Positions 45,743-55,299 of a stretch of 64,000 bases of DNA are shown piece by piece. The number at the start of each line of letters is the position of its first letter. Positions within the stretch are counted from its first letter, which is position 1. Below the pieces are notes generated by a model that worked only from the letters and a program-made list of their open reading frames with translations, was not told the DNA's origin and ran no database searches. The DNA is taken from NCBI GenBank assembly GCA_934130405.1, contig CAKOXX010000005.1, positions 1-64,000 of the forward strand, written 5' to 3'. Source of the DNA: an uncultured Bacilli bacterium. GTDB lineage: Bacteria > Bacillota_I > Bacilli_A > RF39 > UBA660. The position numbers and the translations under genes are program-made.

Positions 45743-46893
45743 ATGAAGTATGGAATTGGCATTGATGTTTCAAAAGGAAAAAGTACGATAGCTGTATTAT
45801 CAGCTGCTGGAGAGTTGATTGTTGAACCATTTGAAATAAATCATGATATAGAAGGAGTAAAATTATTAGAGGAAAAAATAAAAGATATTCCAAAAGAAGA
45901 TTTAAAGATAGTCATGGAAGAGACAGGAACATATCATTTACCAATATTAGGTTATTTACTTGATAAAGGATACTTTGTTGTTGCTGAAAATGCTTTGAAA
46001 AATAAAAAGTATCTTGATTGAGGATTAAGAAAAGCTAAGACAGATAAAAAAGATTCTTTAAAGTTAGCTGAGTATTGCTGTGATAATTGGTATAAGTTAA
46101 ACAAGATAAGAGAAAACGATGAAATATATAATAATTTAAGATTCTTATCAAGGAGATATTTAGATAATGTGGCTATTCAAACAAAAGAGAAGATAAGTTT
46201 TTCTAATTTATGTGATTTATTATTTTCTGGGTATTATCAACTGCTAGATGAAAACAATTTTATTTTATGTTTAGGAGTATTTAAAAAGTATTATCATCCA
46301 GCCATTGTTACAACAAAAAACAATCTCAATTTATAATCGAGATTGATGAACTTGCAAAAAAGTTAGGACATAAAAGTGCTGGAATAAACCTAGCAAAAAA
46401 AAGTTTATAATCTGGCACTTAATACAATCAGTCCGCATCCTAACAATAAATATACACAACTTTCAGCAGAATGTTGTGTTGATGAATTGATTTTAACAAT
46501 TAATTCATCTAATAAGATTATAGTAGAAATGGATGAACTTGCAAGAGAATTACCAGAATATGAAGAAATAAATAAAATGCCTGGTGTTGGTAAGAAATTA
46601 ACATCAAGAATAATTGCTGAAATTGGTGATGTGAGAAAATTTAAAAATGCTGGAAGTATTATTGCATATGCAAGATTAGACGCACACCACCATATCAATC
46701 AGGAAAATTTGAAGCCACGAATAGACATATTTCTAAAAGAGGAAACAAGCATTTAGTAAAAACTGGATACGAAGTGATGAAATCAATCAAAAGTAGTTGT
46801 AAGTCGGATAACGAATTAAAAGCATATATTATAAAAAAAGAAAATGAAGGTAAATCAAAGAAATCTGCTAAAGTGGTAAATATGCTTACTTAA
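45743..46893 (+). pseudogene. IS110-family recombinase, inactivated
   Basis: The frame starts YGIGIDVSKGKSTIAVL (first Asp of the DEDD site) with VMEETGTYH (Glu). TGA at 46019 interrupts it before GLRKAKTDKKDS (further Asp). Frameshifts near 46320 and 46400 lead to the C-terminal domain MPGVGKKLTSRIIAEIGD, and another near 46685 leads to SGKFEATNRHISKRGNKHL, which carries the catalytic Ser-Gly. Total span fits a 380-aa IS110 protein. At least four lesions make it a dead copy. Confidence 0.88.
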
Positions 46894-46904
46894 ATTGCAA
46901 AAAA

Positions 46905-46923
46905 AGACCCCAAAATGAGGTCT
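46905..46923 (+). other. Small hairpin after the IS110 pseudogene
   Basis: AGACC (46905-46909) pairs with GGTCT (46919-46923). It may be part of the element's right end or a weak terminator. The rest of 46894-47024 is AT-rich with nothing seen. Confidence 0.4.
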
Positions 46924-47024
46924 GGTGTTAGCATACCTAAAATTAACTAAAAAATTTTAAAATTATTTTATCAAAATCTATTGATTTTTATTAGAAAGTT
47001 TTTTATAAATATCTAATTTAAGTC

Positions 47025-47055
47025 TTGACCGTGAGTTAACTCTCTGGTTTATACT
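47025..47055 (+). promoter_or_regulatory. MerR-type promoter with long spacer and dyad
   Basis: TTGACC (47025-47030), 19-base spacer, TATACT (47050-47055). The spacer holds a dyad ACC-N2-GAGTTAACTC-N3-GGT (47028-47048). An overlong 19-base spacer filled by an inverted repeat is the hallmark of promoters activated by MerR-family regulators. No MerR gene is in the window. Confidence 0.65.
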
Positions 47056-47088
47056 TTAATTGTATTAAAGTTTAAGGAGGAATAAAAG

Positions 47089-47592
47089 ATGAAAAGTTTA
47101 GTAATTTATTTTTCTCATACTGGAGAAAGCTACATAAATGGAACCATTAGAAATATTACGAAGGGTAATACAGAAATAGTTGTTGAAAAAATAAAAGAAA
47201 TCACTGGTGCAGATTTGTTTAAAGTAGAACCAGTAACAGCATATCCATATAACTATCAGGAATGTTGTGATGTTGCTAAGGAAGAACTTAATAATAATAT
47301 TAAAAGAGAAACAAAGAGTGAATTAACTAGTATAGCTGATTACGATACAATCTATATTGGTGGACCTGTTTGGTTGGGACATTATCCAATGCCATTACTT
47401 GCTACGTTAGAAAAGTTAGATTTCTCTTCTAAAAAAGTAAAACCATTTACTACTCATGATGGCTCTGGTTTAGGCAGTGTTATGAGTGATGTAGAAAAAT
47501 ACTGTAAAAATGCTATCGTTGAAAGTGGTTTGAGCATTGTAGGAAGTAATGTAAATAATGCTGAAGAAAAATTAGAAAGTTGGTGTAAATAA
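47089..47592 (+). CDS. Flavodoxin-like protein
   Basis: The 167-aa protein has the FMN phosphate loop region VIYFSHTGES near the start, then IYIGGPVWLGHYPMP (near 87) and FTTHDGSGLGSV. This form (with Glu-Ser-Tyr insertion after the loop) is common among small flavodoxins linked to stress response. Ribosome site AAGGAGGA. The CMD pseudogene begins inside its stop codon, so the ancestral operon was flavodoxin-CMD-cupin. Confidence 0.88.
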   Translation: MKSLVIYFSHTGESYINGTIRNITKGNTEIVVEKIKEITGADLFKVEPVTAYPYNYQECCDVAKEELNNNIKRETKSELTSIADYDTIYIGGPVWLGHYPMPLLATLEKLDFSSKKVKPFTTHDGSGLGSVMSDVEKYCKNAIVESGLSIVGSNVNNAEEKLESWCK

Positions 47593-47843
47593 TGGTAAAA
47601 CAAACAGCAGGTAAAGATCAACTAGGTGGTTTTGCTGATAAATTTGCTGAATATAATGATGATTTATTATTTGGTGAAGTTTGAATAGAACAGATAAGTT
47701 ATCTTTAAAAGATAGAAGTATGATAACTATTGCTGCTTTAATGGGAAAAGGTATAAATGATTACACAATTAGCTTTTTATACTGGTTGGCCTAATGCCTG
47801 GGCAGTGTTTAAAATGGGAAAGGAAGTATATAAAGATGAATGA
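47592..47843 (+). pseudogene. Carboxymuconolactone decarboxylase (CMD) family, broken
   Basis: The frame starts MVKQTAGKDQLGGFADKFAE and LLFGEV, loses one base at the next Trp codon (near 47682), continues as NRTDKLSLKDRSMITIAALM and GKGIN, then shifts again to ITQLAFYTGWPNAWAVFKMG and KEVYKDE. About 40 residues between these parts are missing, including the family's active-site region. The stop overlaps the cupin start. Confidence 0.85.
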
Positions 47844-48261
47844 TAAAGAGTTTGATAAAATAAATGTTTTTGGGAAAGGTAATGAAAATATCGATTATGC
47901 TAAATATTTTATTGGAAAAAGTTATTTAAATCCTTTAACTAATCCGAAAGAAACAGTTTTTCTTGCTAATGTTACCTTTGAACCTGCTTGTAGAAATAAC
48001 TGGCATATTCATCATGCTAAAAGTGGTGGTGGTCAAATATTAATTTGTACAGCTGGTAGTGGTTGGTATCAAGAAGAAGAAAAAGATGCCGTTAGTCTAG
48101 AACCAGGTATGGTAATTACAATTCCTGCAAACGTTAAACACTGGCATGGAGCGAAAAAAGATTCTTGGTTTAGTCATATTGCTGTAGAAGTACCAGGAGA
48201 AGAAACTTCAAACGAATGGTGTGAAGCAGTAACCGATGAAGCGTATGCTAAATTAGGTTAA
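47836..48261 (+). CDS. Cupin-domain protein
   Basis: The 141-aa protein is a single cupin barrel: NWHIHHAKSGGGQILIC (motif 1, metal His pair), then PGMVITIPANVKHWHGA (motif 2). Such cupins often pair with CMD proteins, as this one once did. The start is ATG 47836, overlapping the CMD remnant; an upstream in-frame start (47794) lies in that remnant. Confidence 0.85.
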   Translation: MNDKEFDKINVFGKGNENIDYAKYFIGKSYLNPLTNPKETVFLANVTFEPACRNNWHIHHAKSGGGQILICTAGSGWYQEEEKDAVSLEPGMVITIPANVKHWHGAKKDSWFSHIAVEVPGEETSNEWCEAVTDEAYAKLG

Positions 48262-48292
48262 ATAGTAAAAATAGTTGGAGGTTACATAAAAA

Positions 48293-48505
48293 ATGAATAA
48301 TAAAGAAAAAGCAAGAGAATTTTGTTTAGAAGTAAAGAAACTAGCAAAAGAGTATGATTTACCATTTTTTGTTGTTACAGATGGCGCTTCTGCTACTAGT
48401 AATAATAACTGTAGTGCGGTAAAAAATGCAAGAGATGCACATATTAAATGGGAACAAGAAAATGGTTATAATCCCTTTGAAGACTGGTCTAAAAACGAAA
48501 AATAG
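48293..48505 (+). CDS. Small protein of unknown function
   Basis: The 70-aa protein has a helical N-terminus, a central FFVVTDGASATSNNNCSAVK strand-and-loop and a helical C-terminus. No family recognised. It lies 32 bases after the cupin with ribosome site TGGAGG. Confidence 0.55.
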   Translation: MNNKEKAREFCLEVKKLAKEYDLPFFVVTDGASATSNNNCSAVKNARDAHIKWEQENGYNPFEDWSKNEK

Positions 48506-48537
48506 CCGTATAATCATACAAAAATGATTAAAAACAA

Positions 48538-48722
48538 AAAATGTTATCAATGACTTAGCAAAAAATCATACAGTTATTATTGTTGCACATAGATTAAGTA
48601 CAATAGTTGATTCTGATAATATTTTTGTTTTAGATAAACATAAAATAAGTGCTAGTGGAACACATAATGAATTGATGAAAAATTGTGCTGAATATAGAAA
48701 TTTGTATGAAATAGAAGAGTAA
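48538..48722 (+). pseudogene. C-terminal fragment of an ABC exporter ATPase
   Basis: The frame reads NVINDLAKNHTVIIVAHRLS, then TIVDSDNIFVLDKHKI and the end of a fused permease-ATPase (the switch His in AHRLS). Everything before it, including Walker A and B, is absent. Confidence 0.85.
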
Positions 48723-48752
48723 GAAAATAATAAAAATAAAAAGTGAGATTAG

Positions 48753-49235
48753 ATGATGAATAAAAAACTAGTTGTATATTTTTCATATACAGTTCATACA
48801 AAGATGATTGTAGATAAAATAAAAGAAAAGATAGATTGTGATGTTTTAAGAATAGAAACTGTGATACCATATTCAACTGACTACGATAATGTCGTTAATG
48901 ATGAACAAAATAGTGAAAGAAGTAATTTCTTACCAGAAATAAAAGATATAAATATAGACCTTACTAACTATGACACAATAATACTTGGAACACCAGTTTG
49001 GTGGTATCGACCAGTTCCTGCTATTAGAACATTTCTAAATAAATATGACTTAACAGGAAAAATAATCATTCCTTTTGCAACCAATGCTGGTTGGTTAGGA
49101 AAGACTTTTATTGAAATAAAAAATCTTTGTCCTAATTCTATAGTAACTAATAATATGAATATTGTCTTTGAAAGTTATTCTGATAATTTAGTTACAAGTG
49201 ATGAAGAAATTACTGATTGGATAAATACATTATAG
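48753..49235 (+). CDS. Flavodoxin-like protein
   Basis: The 160-aa protein has the FMN loop VVYFSYTVHTKMI, IILGTPVWWYRPVPAI (near 87) and FATNAGWLGKTF. It is distantly related to the flavodoxin at 47089. Either of two adjacent ATG codons may be the start. A terminator follows. Confidence 0.85.
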   Translation: MMNKKLVVYFSYTVHTKMIVDKIKEKIDCDVLRIETVIPYSTDYDNVVNDEQNSERSNFLPEIKDINIDLTNYDTIILGTPVWWYRPVPAIRTFLNKYDLTGKIIIPFATNAGWLGKTFIEIKNLCPNSIVTNNMNIVFESYSDNLVTSDEEITDWINTL

Positions 49236-49240
49236 TCCTT

Positions 49241-49271
49241 AAAAAGCTACTCAAAAAAAGATAGCTTTTTT
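49241..49271 (+). terminator. Intrinsic terminator
   Basis: AAAAAGCTA (49241-49249) pairs with TAGCTTTTT (49262-49270), then more T. Confidence 0.85.
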
Positions 49272-49284
49272 TTATGTTTTGTAG

Positions 49285-49290
49285 TATAAT
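49285..49290 (+). promoter_or_regulatory. -10 element of the amidoligase-like gene
   Basis: TATAAT 26 bases before the ATG. The -35 would fall in the terminator's T-rich tail. Confidence 0.5.
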
Positions 49291-49315
49291 AATCGACAAA
49301 AAAGAAGGGGATAAT

Positions 49316-50281
49316 ATGGAAAATATAACTATGTTAGATATGCAATCTAACGATATGTTATCAGAACTTAGTAAGAATGAGTTGGAAGAATTAAGAAAGG
49401 AAATAAGAAATTCTAGTTTGTCTTATAGATCTAGTATAGGTTTGGAAGCAGTTGATACTTTTGGTACAGAAATAGAATATGAAAACTTTTCTAGAAGTGT
49501 GGTGGATGATTATATTGCAAAAAAGCACTATGGATATGTATCTAGTTACGATGATTCTGTACCGACCGGTGGTGAGATTAAATCACCAATTTCTCAAGAT
49601 ATGCCAGAGTTTTGGAAAGAATTTCAAGAAATATGTTTTTTTCTAGCCGAAAATGGTGCTGAAACAGCCAAGAACTCAGGCGGTCATATTCACATTGGAA
49701 GTCATATTTTGAAAAATAATTATATTTATTGGCGCCAATTTTTTAAGACTTATATGTTATATGAAACCGAGTTATTTGAATTTTTTAAAGGAGAATTTAA
49801 AGAAATGCGTCCAACGGTTGGTGAATATGCAGAGCCAATAGCAAAAGCCTTATATCAAGATTTAGAGAAACTTAATAATTTAACTACTTTTGATGAAATG
49901 TATAATAGCATATTTATACCAACAAAAAAAGTTGCTGTTAATTTGAAGAAAGTAGTACCAAATACTATTAAACCACGTCTTAATAGTACGATTGAATTTC
50001 GAAGTCCAAATGGAACAAGTAAAGAAATTATCTGGCAAAATAACATAAATACCGCTGTGAAACTTCTAAAAGCTCCGGTGAAAGAACTGGTAGATGAAGA
50101 TTATCTTGATTATCGACTTAGAGAAGGGTTACCAACTGAATCATCACTTTCTAATGCTTTAGAACTTGTTGATACTATATTTGATAATAATTTAGATAAA
50201 ATCTACTTTTTAAAACAATATAATAAAGACTTTAATTTTAAGGAAGAAAAGTGTAGAGGGCTAGTTAAGAGTAAATTTTAG
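49316..50281 (+). CDS. Amidoligase-like protein
   Basis: The 321-aa protein fits the Amidoligase_2 family (COOH-NH2 ligase fold): TFGTEIEYENF (first metal-binding Glu), PTGGEIKSPIS, NSGGHIHIGSH and RLNSTIEFRSPNGTS. Relatives attach amines to glutamate side chains or termini, in phage or peptide-modifying operons. Here it is alone, with its own promoter. ATG 49316 follows GAAGGGG; the earlier start at 49274 is before the promoter. Confidence 0.75.
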   Translation: MENITMLDMQSNDMLSELSKNELEELRKEIRNSSLSYRSSIGLEAVDTFGTEIEYENFSRSVVDDYIAKKHYGYVSSYDDSVPTGGEIKSPISQDMPEFWKEFQEICFFLAENGAETAKNSGGHIHIGSHILKNNYIYWRQFFKTYMLYETELFEFFKGEFKEMRPTVGEYAEPIAKALYQDLEKLNNLTTFDEMYNSIFIPTKKVAVNLKKVVPNTIKPRLNSTIEFRSPNGTSKEIIWQNNINTAVKLLKAPVKELVDEDYLDYRLREGLPTESSLSNALELVDTIFDNNLDKIYFLKQYNKDFNFKEEKCRGLVKSKF

Positions 50282-50342
50282 AATAGCAATTTACTAAAAT
50301 AGAACAATTTGATAAAATAAATCATATAGAGTATGGTGATTT

Positions 50343-51788
50343 ATGGTGAAGAAGAAAAAAGGGTTTACATTAGTTGAATTACTTGCAACTATTACAATTA
50401 TGGGGTTAATTACTGTAATGGTAACACCATCTATTGTTAAGTTACAAGATAATAACAAGACAAAACAATTTCAAATGTATGCTAAGAGTTTGGTTGAAGC
50501 TGCTAAAGTTTATGTCCAGAAAGAAGGAGAAGATATTACTCCCCTTGGTGTAGATGCGTGGCAAGGTTGTATTGAAATTAGTTATCAAGAATTAGCTACT
50601 AGTGATTTAGTTAAATCTTACGATGATACAGATTATGATTGTTCTGGTTCTAAGATACGTTATACAAAAACAAAGAGTAGTGGTAAATATACTTATCATT
50701 TAGTATGTAACTCAAAAGTTAGTAAAAAGAAAAACTACGACTTAAATACTATTCCAAATGCTGCTTGTAGTGTGGAATCGTTAAGCTGTACTCCAGGGGA
50801 GAATGCTGTTACCAAAATTACTAGTAAAGCTAATAGTGAAAGCTTAGATTATAATAGTGCTAATGCTACTCAAAAGAAGGAAGTATGGACTTATTCAAAG
50901 AGTGCTACAACGCAACTTAAAGCTAATACTGAATACAGATATATTGGACAAAATCCAAATAATTATATAAAATTTAATAATGAAATCTGGAGAATCATTG
51001 GAGTATTTGAAACTGATGATGGTACTGGAAAATATGAAAAAAGGTTAAAAATAATTAGGAATGAAGCTTTTCCTAAAGAACTTTCTTGGGACAATAAAAA
51101 TGCTTCTACTGGGGCAGTCGATTACTATGGAAAAAATAACTGGGCTGATGCTAGACTTAATTATTTATTAAATCCTAATCATGATAGTGAAACATATGGT
51201 GGAAGTCTCTACTGGAATAGAAAGTCCGGTAACTGTTATGCCGGAAGAGATAATGCTACTACTACCTGTGACTTTTCATCAATTGGACTTACTAACGTTT
51301 CAAAAGATTTAATTGGAAATGCCAAATGGTATTTGGGAGGAATAGGAGATTTTACTAGTTCTTCGAATGGTTTAGCAACACATTTCTATACTAGAGAAAG
51401 AGAAACTTCAGTATACAGTGGTAGAAGTAGCAGTTGGATAGGAAAAGTTGGTTTAATGTATGTAAGTGATTATGGTTTTGCAACAAGTGGAAATAGTTCA
51501 ACTAATAGAGCTAGTTGTTTAAGAAAAGAGTTATATACTTGGAGTTATTCTACAGATTGTGTTAACAATGATTGGTTATTTAATTCTACTTATCAATGTA
51601 TGATTAATCCACGCTCCGATTCTCCAGGGATAGGTTTTCAAATATTTTCAGATGGTATTATTCGTGATATATCTAGTTATGTTACTTGTAATGTTCGACC
51701 AGTGGTTTATTTAAAATCATCAGTAGCTTTTAGTGATGGAGATGGAAGTAGTTCGTCACCTTATATCATTGATGATTGTGAGGAGTGA
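50343..51788 (+). CDS. Large prepilin-like protein with C-terminal DUF6273-like domain
   Basis: The 481-aa protein has a prepilin N-terminus (KKKKGFTLVELLATITI), a pilin-like region to about residue 150, and a 300-aa C-terminal domain starting near YIKFNNEIWRIIGV and ending RPVVYLKSSVAFSDGDG. The same domain is at the end of the surface protein at 55500 (YVSFAGYTWRII, VINLKSNVKITKGDG). Many Cys residues suggest disulfides. It is a possible tip pilin or surface adhesin; function is inference. Confidence 0.75.
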   Translation: MVKKKKGFTLVELLATITIMGLITVMVTPSIVKLQDNNKTKQFQMYAKSLVEAAKVYVQKEGEDITPLGVDAWQGCIEISYQELATSDLVKSYDDTDYDCSGSKIRYTKTKSSGKYTYHLVCNSKVSKKKNYDLNTIPNAACSVESLSCTPGENAVTKITSKANSESLDYNSANATQKKEVWTYSKSATTQLKANTEYRYIGQNPNNYIKFNNEIWRIIGVFETDDGTGKYEKRLKIIRNEAFPKELSWDNKNASTGAVDYYGKNNWADARLNYLLNPNHDSETYGGSLYWNRKSGNCYAGRDNATTTCDFSSIGLTNVSKDLIGNAKWYLGGIGDFTSSSNGLATHFYTRERETSVYSGRSSSWIGKVGLMYVSDYGFATSGNSSTNRASCLRKELYTWSYSTDCVNNDWLFNSTYQCMINPRSDSPGIGFQIFSDGIIRDISSYVTCNVRPVVYLKSSVAFSDGDGSSSSPYIIDDCEE

Positions 51789-51794
51789 TAAAAT

Positions 51795-53762
51795 ATGGAG
51801 TTATTAGCACCAGCAGGAAATAAAGAAAGTTTGATAGCAGCAATTAATAGTGGTGCAGATGCTATTTATTTATCAGGGAAGAAATTTGGAGCACGCGCAT
51901 ATGCTCTAAATTTTTCTAATGAAGAACTAAAAGAAGTCATAAGAATTGGAAAAATTTATGGTGTTAAAATCTATGTGACGATGAACACATTAGTAAAAGA
52001 AAATGAAGTAGAAGAGTTTCTAGACCAAGTAGAATTTCTATATGCTAATGGAGTGGATGCTATCTTAATGCAAGACTTTGGAATGATTTGTTTATGTCTT
52101 AAGAAGTTTCCTAATCTTGAAATTCATGCTTCTACACAAGCTCATAATGTTTCTAGAGAAGGAATCGATTTTCTTTACAAGTTAGGTGTTAAAAGAGTAG
52201 TGTTACCAAGAGAAATGTCTCTTGAAGAGATAAAACAGATTGAAACACCAGTTGAGAAGGAAGTATTTGTTCATGGAGCACTTTGTGTAAGTTATTCTGG
52301 AAGATGTTTAATGTCCCAAGTACTAGGAGGTAGAAGTGGTAATCGCGGGGAATGCGCTGGTTGTTGTCGTTTTCCTTGGAAATTATATAAAAATGATAAA
52401 TTAATTAATGAAGGTTATCTTCTTTCTATGAAAGAGTTGAATTTAAGTGAAGATGTCAGGAGATTAACTCCTTATGTTGATAGTTTAAAGATTGAAGGAA
52501 GAATGAAAAGTCCTAGCTATGTCTCTTTTATTACTAACTATTACCGTAAGATACTTAACAAAGAAGAGATTACAGAAATAGAAAAGGAAAACTTACAGAG
52601 TTTATTTTATCGTGGTTTTACTAAAGGTCATTTATTAGCTAGTAAAGATTTAATAAATAAAACATCACCTAATCATATCGGTTTACCTATCGGTAAAGTA
52701 TTGGAAGTAACTGATGATAAGATAATCATTTTATTAGATAAGGAATTAAATCAAGAAGATGGTATTAGATTCTTAGAAAGTGGTAAGGGAATGATAGTTA
52801 ATTATCTTTATGATATGAAAGGTAAGTTAATATCTAAAGGTAATGCTAAACAAAAGATAATGCTTGATAATAAGATAGGTCTTACATCTTTAGATACAGT
52901 ATCTTTAACTACTAATCATAAATTAATGACTAGTTTTGATACTATTACTAGAAAAGTACCAATTCATATTAAAGTTACGGCTAAGAAAAATAAACCTTTA
53001 GAAGTTATTTTTAGTAAAGATGATGTTGAAGTTAAGGAACAAGGTAATTTAGTAGAACAAGCAAGAAATGTTGCTGTTACTAAAGAAAGACTTATTTCAC
53101 AGGTAGAAAAACTAGGTAATACCCCTTTTAGTTCTAAGAATATTGAAGTGGAAATGGATGATGATATATTTATTCCCATGACAGAAATTAATATTATTAG
53201 AAGGACTTTAACTGAAAGATTAATTGGTAAGTTAAGAATGACCTTTAAAGAACCAGTTATTAATAGATTTAACTTAGATTATGTTGATGTAGATAATATT
53301 GATATAAATAACTATAAAGAAATACCTGCTTGTCAGTTTAATATAAAAGAAAGATGTGGTATAATTCACGAAATTATTGATGGTAGAGGAAAAGACTTTG
53401 TAGCAGCTAGTAGTTGTAATATTACTAATTATTATACCGCTTACTTCTTAGCTTACTATGGTTATAAAGGTGTTATTTTATCAACTGAATTAACAGATAA
53501 TGAACTTAATACTTTAGCTAGGAAAATAAAAGAAAAGACAAGTATAACTTTATTTGTAGAAAATAATATTAATAATGAAGTAATGACTATTAAAGGGAAT
53601 ATTTTAGAAATAGATAACACTAATAGTTATTATTTAGAAGATCCAAAGAAAAGAAAATTTAAAGTTAAATACGATGGTAGATTAACCCATATTTATTCAC
53701 CATATAAAATAGATAGAAATGAAAAAGTTATTGATAATGTAGAGTTTATTAGTAATAATTAG
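51795..53762 (+). CDS. U32 peptidase family protein (RlhA/YrrO-like)
   Basis: The 655-aa protein starts MELLAPAGNKESLIAAINSG and has the U32 signature EVFVHGALCVSYSGRCLMS, GECAGCCRFPW and SLKIEGRMKSPSYV. The Cys residues are those of U32 proteins that act in RNA hydroxylation (RlhA, TrhP) rather than proteolysis. A long C-terminal extension is present. Ribosome site GAGGAGTGAT overlaps the previous stop. Confidence 0.88.
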   Translation: MELLAPAGNKESLIAAINSGADAIYLSGKKFGARAYALNFSNEELKEVIRIGKIYGVKIYVTMNTLVKENEVEEFLDQVEFLYANGVDAILMQDFGMICLCLKKFPNLEIHASTQAHNVSREGIDFLYKLGVKRVVLPREMSLEEIKQIETPVEKEVFVHGALCVSYSGRCLMSQVLGGRSGNRGECAGCCRFPWKLYKNDKLINEGYLLSMKELNLSEDVRRLTPYVDSLKIEGRMKSPSYVSFITNYYRKILNKEEITEIEKENLQSLFYRGFTKGHLLASKDLINKTSPNHIGLPIGKVLEVTDDKIIILLDKELNQEDGIRFLESGKGMIVNYLYDMKGKLISKGNAKQKIMLDNKIGLTSLDTVSLTTNHKLMTSFDTITRKVPIHIKVTAKKNKPLEVIFSKDDVEVKEQGNLVEQARNVAVTKERLISQVEKLGNTPFSSKNIEVEMDDDIFIPMTEINIIRRTLTERLIGKLRMTFKEPVINRFNLDYVDVDNIDINNYKEIPACQFNIKERCGIIHEIIDGRGKDFVAASSCNITNYYTAYFLAYYGYKGVILSTELTDNELNTLARKIKEKTSITLFVENNINNEVMTIKGNILEIDNTNSYYLEDPKKRKFKVKYDGRLTHIYSPYKIDRNEKVIDNVEFISNN

Positions 53763-53798
53763 TATTGGTACGTACCAAAAGCTAGAAATGGAGAAAAG

Positions 53799-54191
53799 AT
53801 GAAAAACGAAATTTTATTAACAGATGTTTTAGATTATGCTAAACAAAATAGTGTATCAAAAAATGAACTTTTATATTTGTTACAAATGTATAATTCTTAT
53901 AAAAAAGATAAAACAGATGGAGAAGAGTTAACTACGGAGGATTTAATTAGAAATATTGCTATTGTAAATGATGATTTAAAACATGGAAGTGATACTAGAT
54001 TAGTAGTTAGTAGAGTAGCAGAAGAATTGGATATTTTAAATGAATTAGCATATTTAACTAAAAGTCAAGATGAAGCTAAAAAATATGATCTTGGTTATAG
54101 AATTGGTCAATTAATGTTTGATTGTGATATTAAATTTGAAAAATCTAATAAAGTTTTAGAGAAAAAAATAAGAAGTAAAGGGGGAAAATAG
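53799..54191 (+). CDS. Small helical protein of unknown function
   Basis: A 130-aa charged, helical protein with a basic C-terminus. No family recognised. Its stop overlaps the start of the next gene, so the pair works together or is co-expressed. A weak GGAG is 8 bases before the ATG. Confidence 0.6.
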   Translation: MKNEILLTDVLDYAKQNSVSKNELLYLLQMYNSYKKDKTDGEELTTEDLIRNIAIVNDDLKHGSDTRLVVSRVAEELDILNELAYLTKSQDEAKKYDLGYRIGQLMFDCDIKFEKSNKVLEKKIRSKGGK

Positions 54192-55186
54192 TGGTGTTGA
54201 ACAATATTGCTTTTAATTCTGCCTTTGCTTCTGTTAATAAAGAATTGATGATAGAAATAGATGAAGTAATTAATAAATATAATTTAATCCAAGAAAAAAT
54301 GGATAAGATTAAACTAGATTATCAATTAAGATTTCAAGATTATTATGATGCAAATTTAACATATTCTGAGAATCTAGAATACTTTAAAGCTGTTTTTCCT
54401 AATTATGAAGATAAACACTTACTATTATTTTCTAAATATATTTTAGATAAAGAATTTGAGGATATTAAGATTATTTTAGAAGAACCTGAATATGGTGTGG
54501 ATTATTTAATTGAATTAGTGGAAGAAGAAGGAATCTTAAGAAATGCTAAAGAGATAGTTAATTATATTGATGCTAATTCTATTAATAATAAAAACGATTT
54601 GAATGATGTTGTCAATTTATTTATACTTCCAAGTTATAATTCTGAGATTATAGAAGCATTGATGGAAAATAATACTGGTAGTTCAGAATTATCTTTAAAA
54701 AAAGCAGGAAGTGCACTAAAGACGCTAATGAGTACTAGTTTTAACAGTCCAGAATTTTCTTCTAAGGTTCATAAAGTAATTGATAATTCTAGGGACCATG
54801 ACGTAAAACTTACGTCAGAAGAAGTCCCAATGCAAAGATATAGTACGGGAAAATGTACAAAAGTCATGTTTTTTAAGTTACCGTTAAGTGATGAGAATAG
54901 AAATCACTTAGCTCAAGAATTTAATTCTGATAAGTTAGAAAATGTTTATTATATTGCAGGTTATGGTAATTTTAAAGATAGTGGTTATTCTGAACCTGAT
55001 TTTTATAGATTATTTTTGAATATGACATATTCTAATCAAGATGAGTTACAAAATGTTGTTGATGCTACTTCTAATAGTAAAAAGTATCAAGAATTAGTTA
55101 CATATATTAGGGCAAGTGAAGAGAAGCTTTCTAATTTAGTTTTTTGTAGTCAGAATGATACTAAATCTTCAAAAATTAGTAAATAA
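54191..55186 (+). CDS. Cytoplasmic protein of unknown function
   Basis: The 331-aa protein is helical and acidic, with a basic-aromatic segment TGKCTKVMFFKLPLSDENRN and a likely folded C-terminal third. No membrane segment and no family recognised. GTG 54191, GTG 54194 and TTG 54197 are all possible starts after AGGGGGAAA. Confidence 0.6.
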   Translation: MVLNNIAFNSAFASVNKELMIEIDEVINKYNLIQEKMDKIKLDYQLRFQDYYDANLTYSENLEYFKAVFPNYEDKHLLLFSKYILDKEFEDIKIILEEPEYGVDYLIELVEEEGILRNAKEIVNYIDANSINNKNDLNDVVNLFILPSYNSEIIEALMENNTGSSELSLKKAGSALKTLMSTSFNSPEFSSKVHKVIDNSRDHDVKLTSEEVPMQRYSTGKCTKVMFFKLPLSDENRNHLAQEFNSDKLENVYYIAGYGNFKDSGYSEPDFYRLFLNMTYSNQDELQNVVDATSNSKKYQELVTYIRASEEKLSNLVFCSQNDTKSSKISK

Positions 55187-55212
55187 TATAAAATTTATTG
55201 GTAATAATAATT

Positions 55213-55241
55213 AGTGTTCAGATGTGATGAACACTTTTTTT
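55213..55241 (+). terminator. Intrinsic terminator
   Basis: AGTGTTCA (55213-55220) pairs with TGAACACT (55228-55235), then six T. Confidence 0.9.
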
Positions 55242-55299
55242 GATATTGTTAAAAGTCAAGTATTATGATATTATTAAGATGTCAAGAATACTGATATTT

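Noticed and set aside
46019..47690. TGA in the IS110 and CMD frames as possible Trp recoding
   Set aside because: dnaG and other intact genes stop at TGA, Trp is written TGG throughout, and in the CMD gene a lost base explains the TGA.
53767..53776. Palindrome GGTACGTACC between two genes
   Set aside because: Ten bases, single occurrence, no promoter association seen; likely chance.
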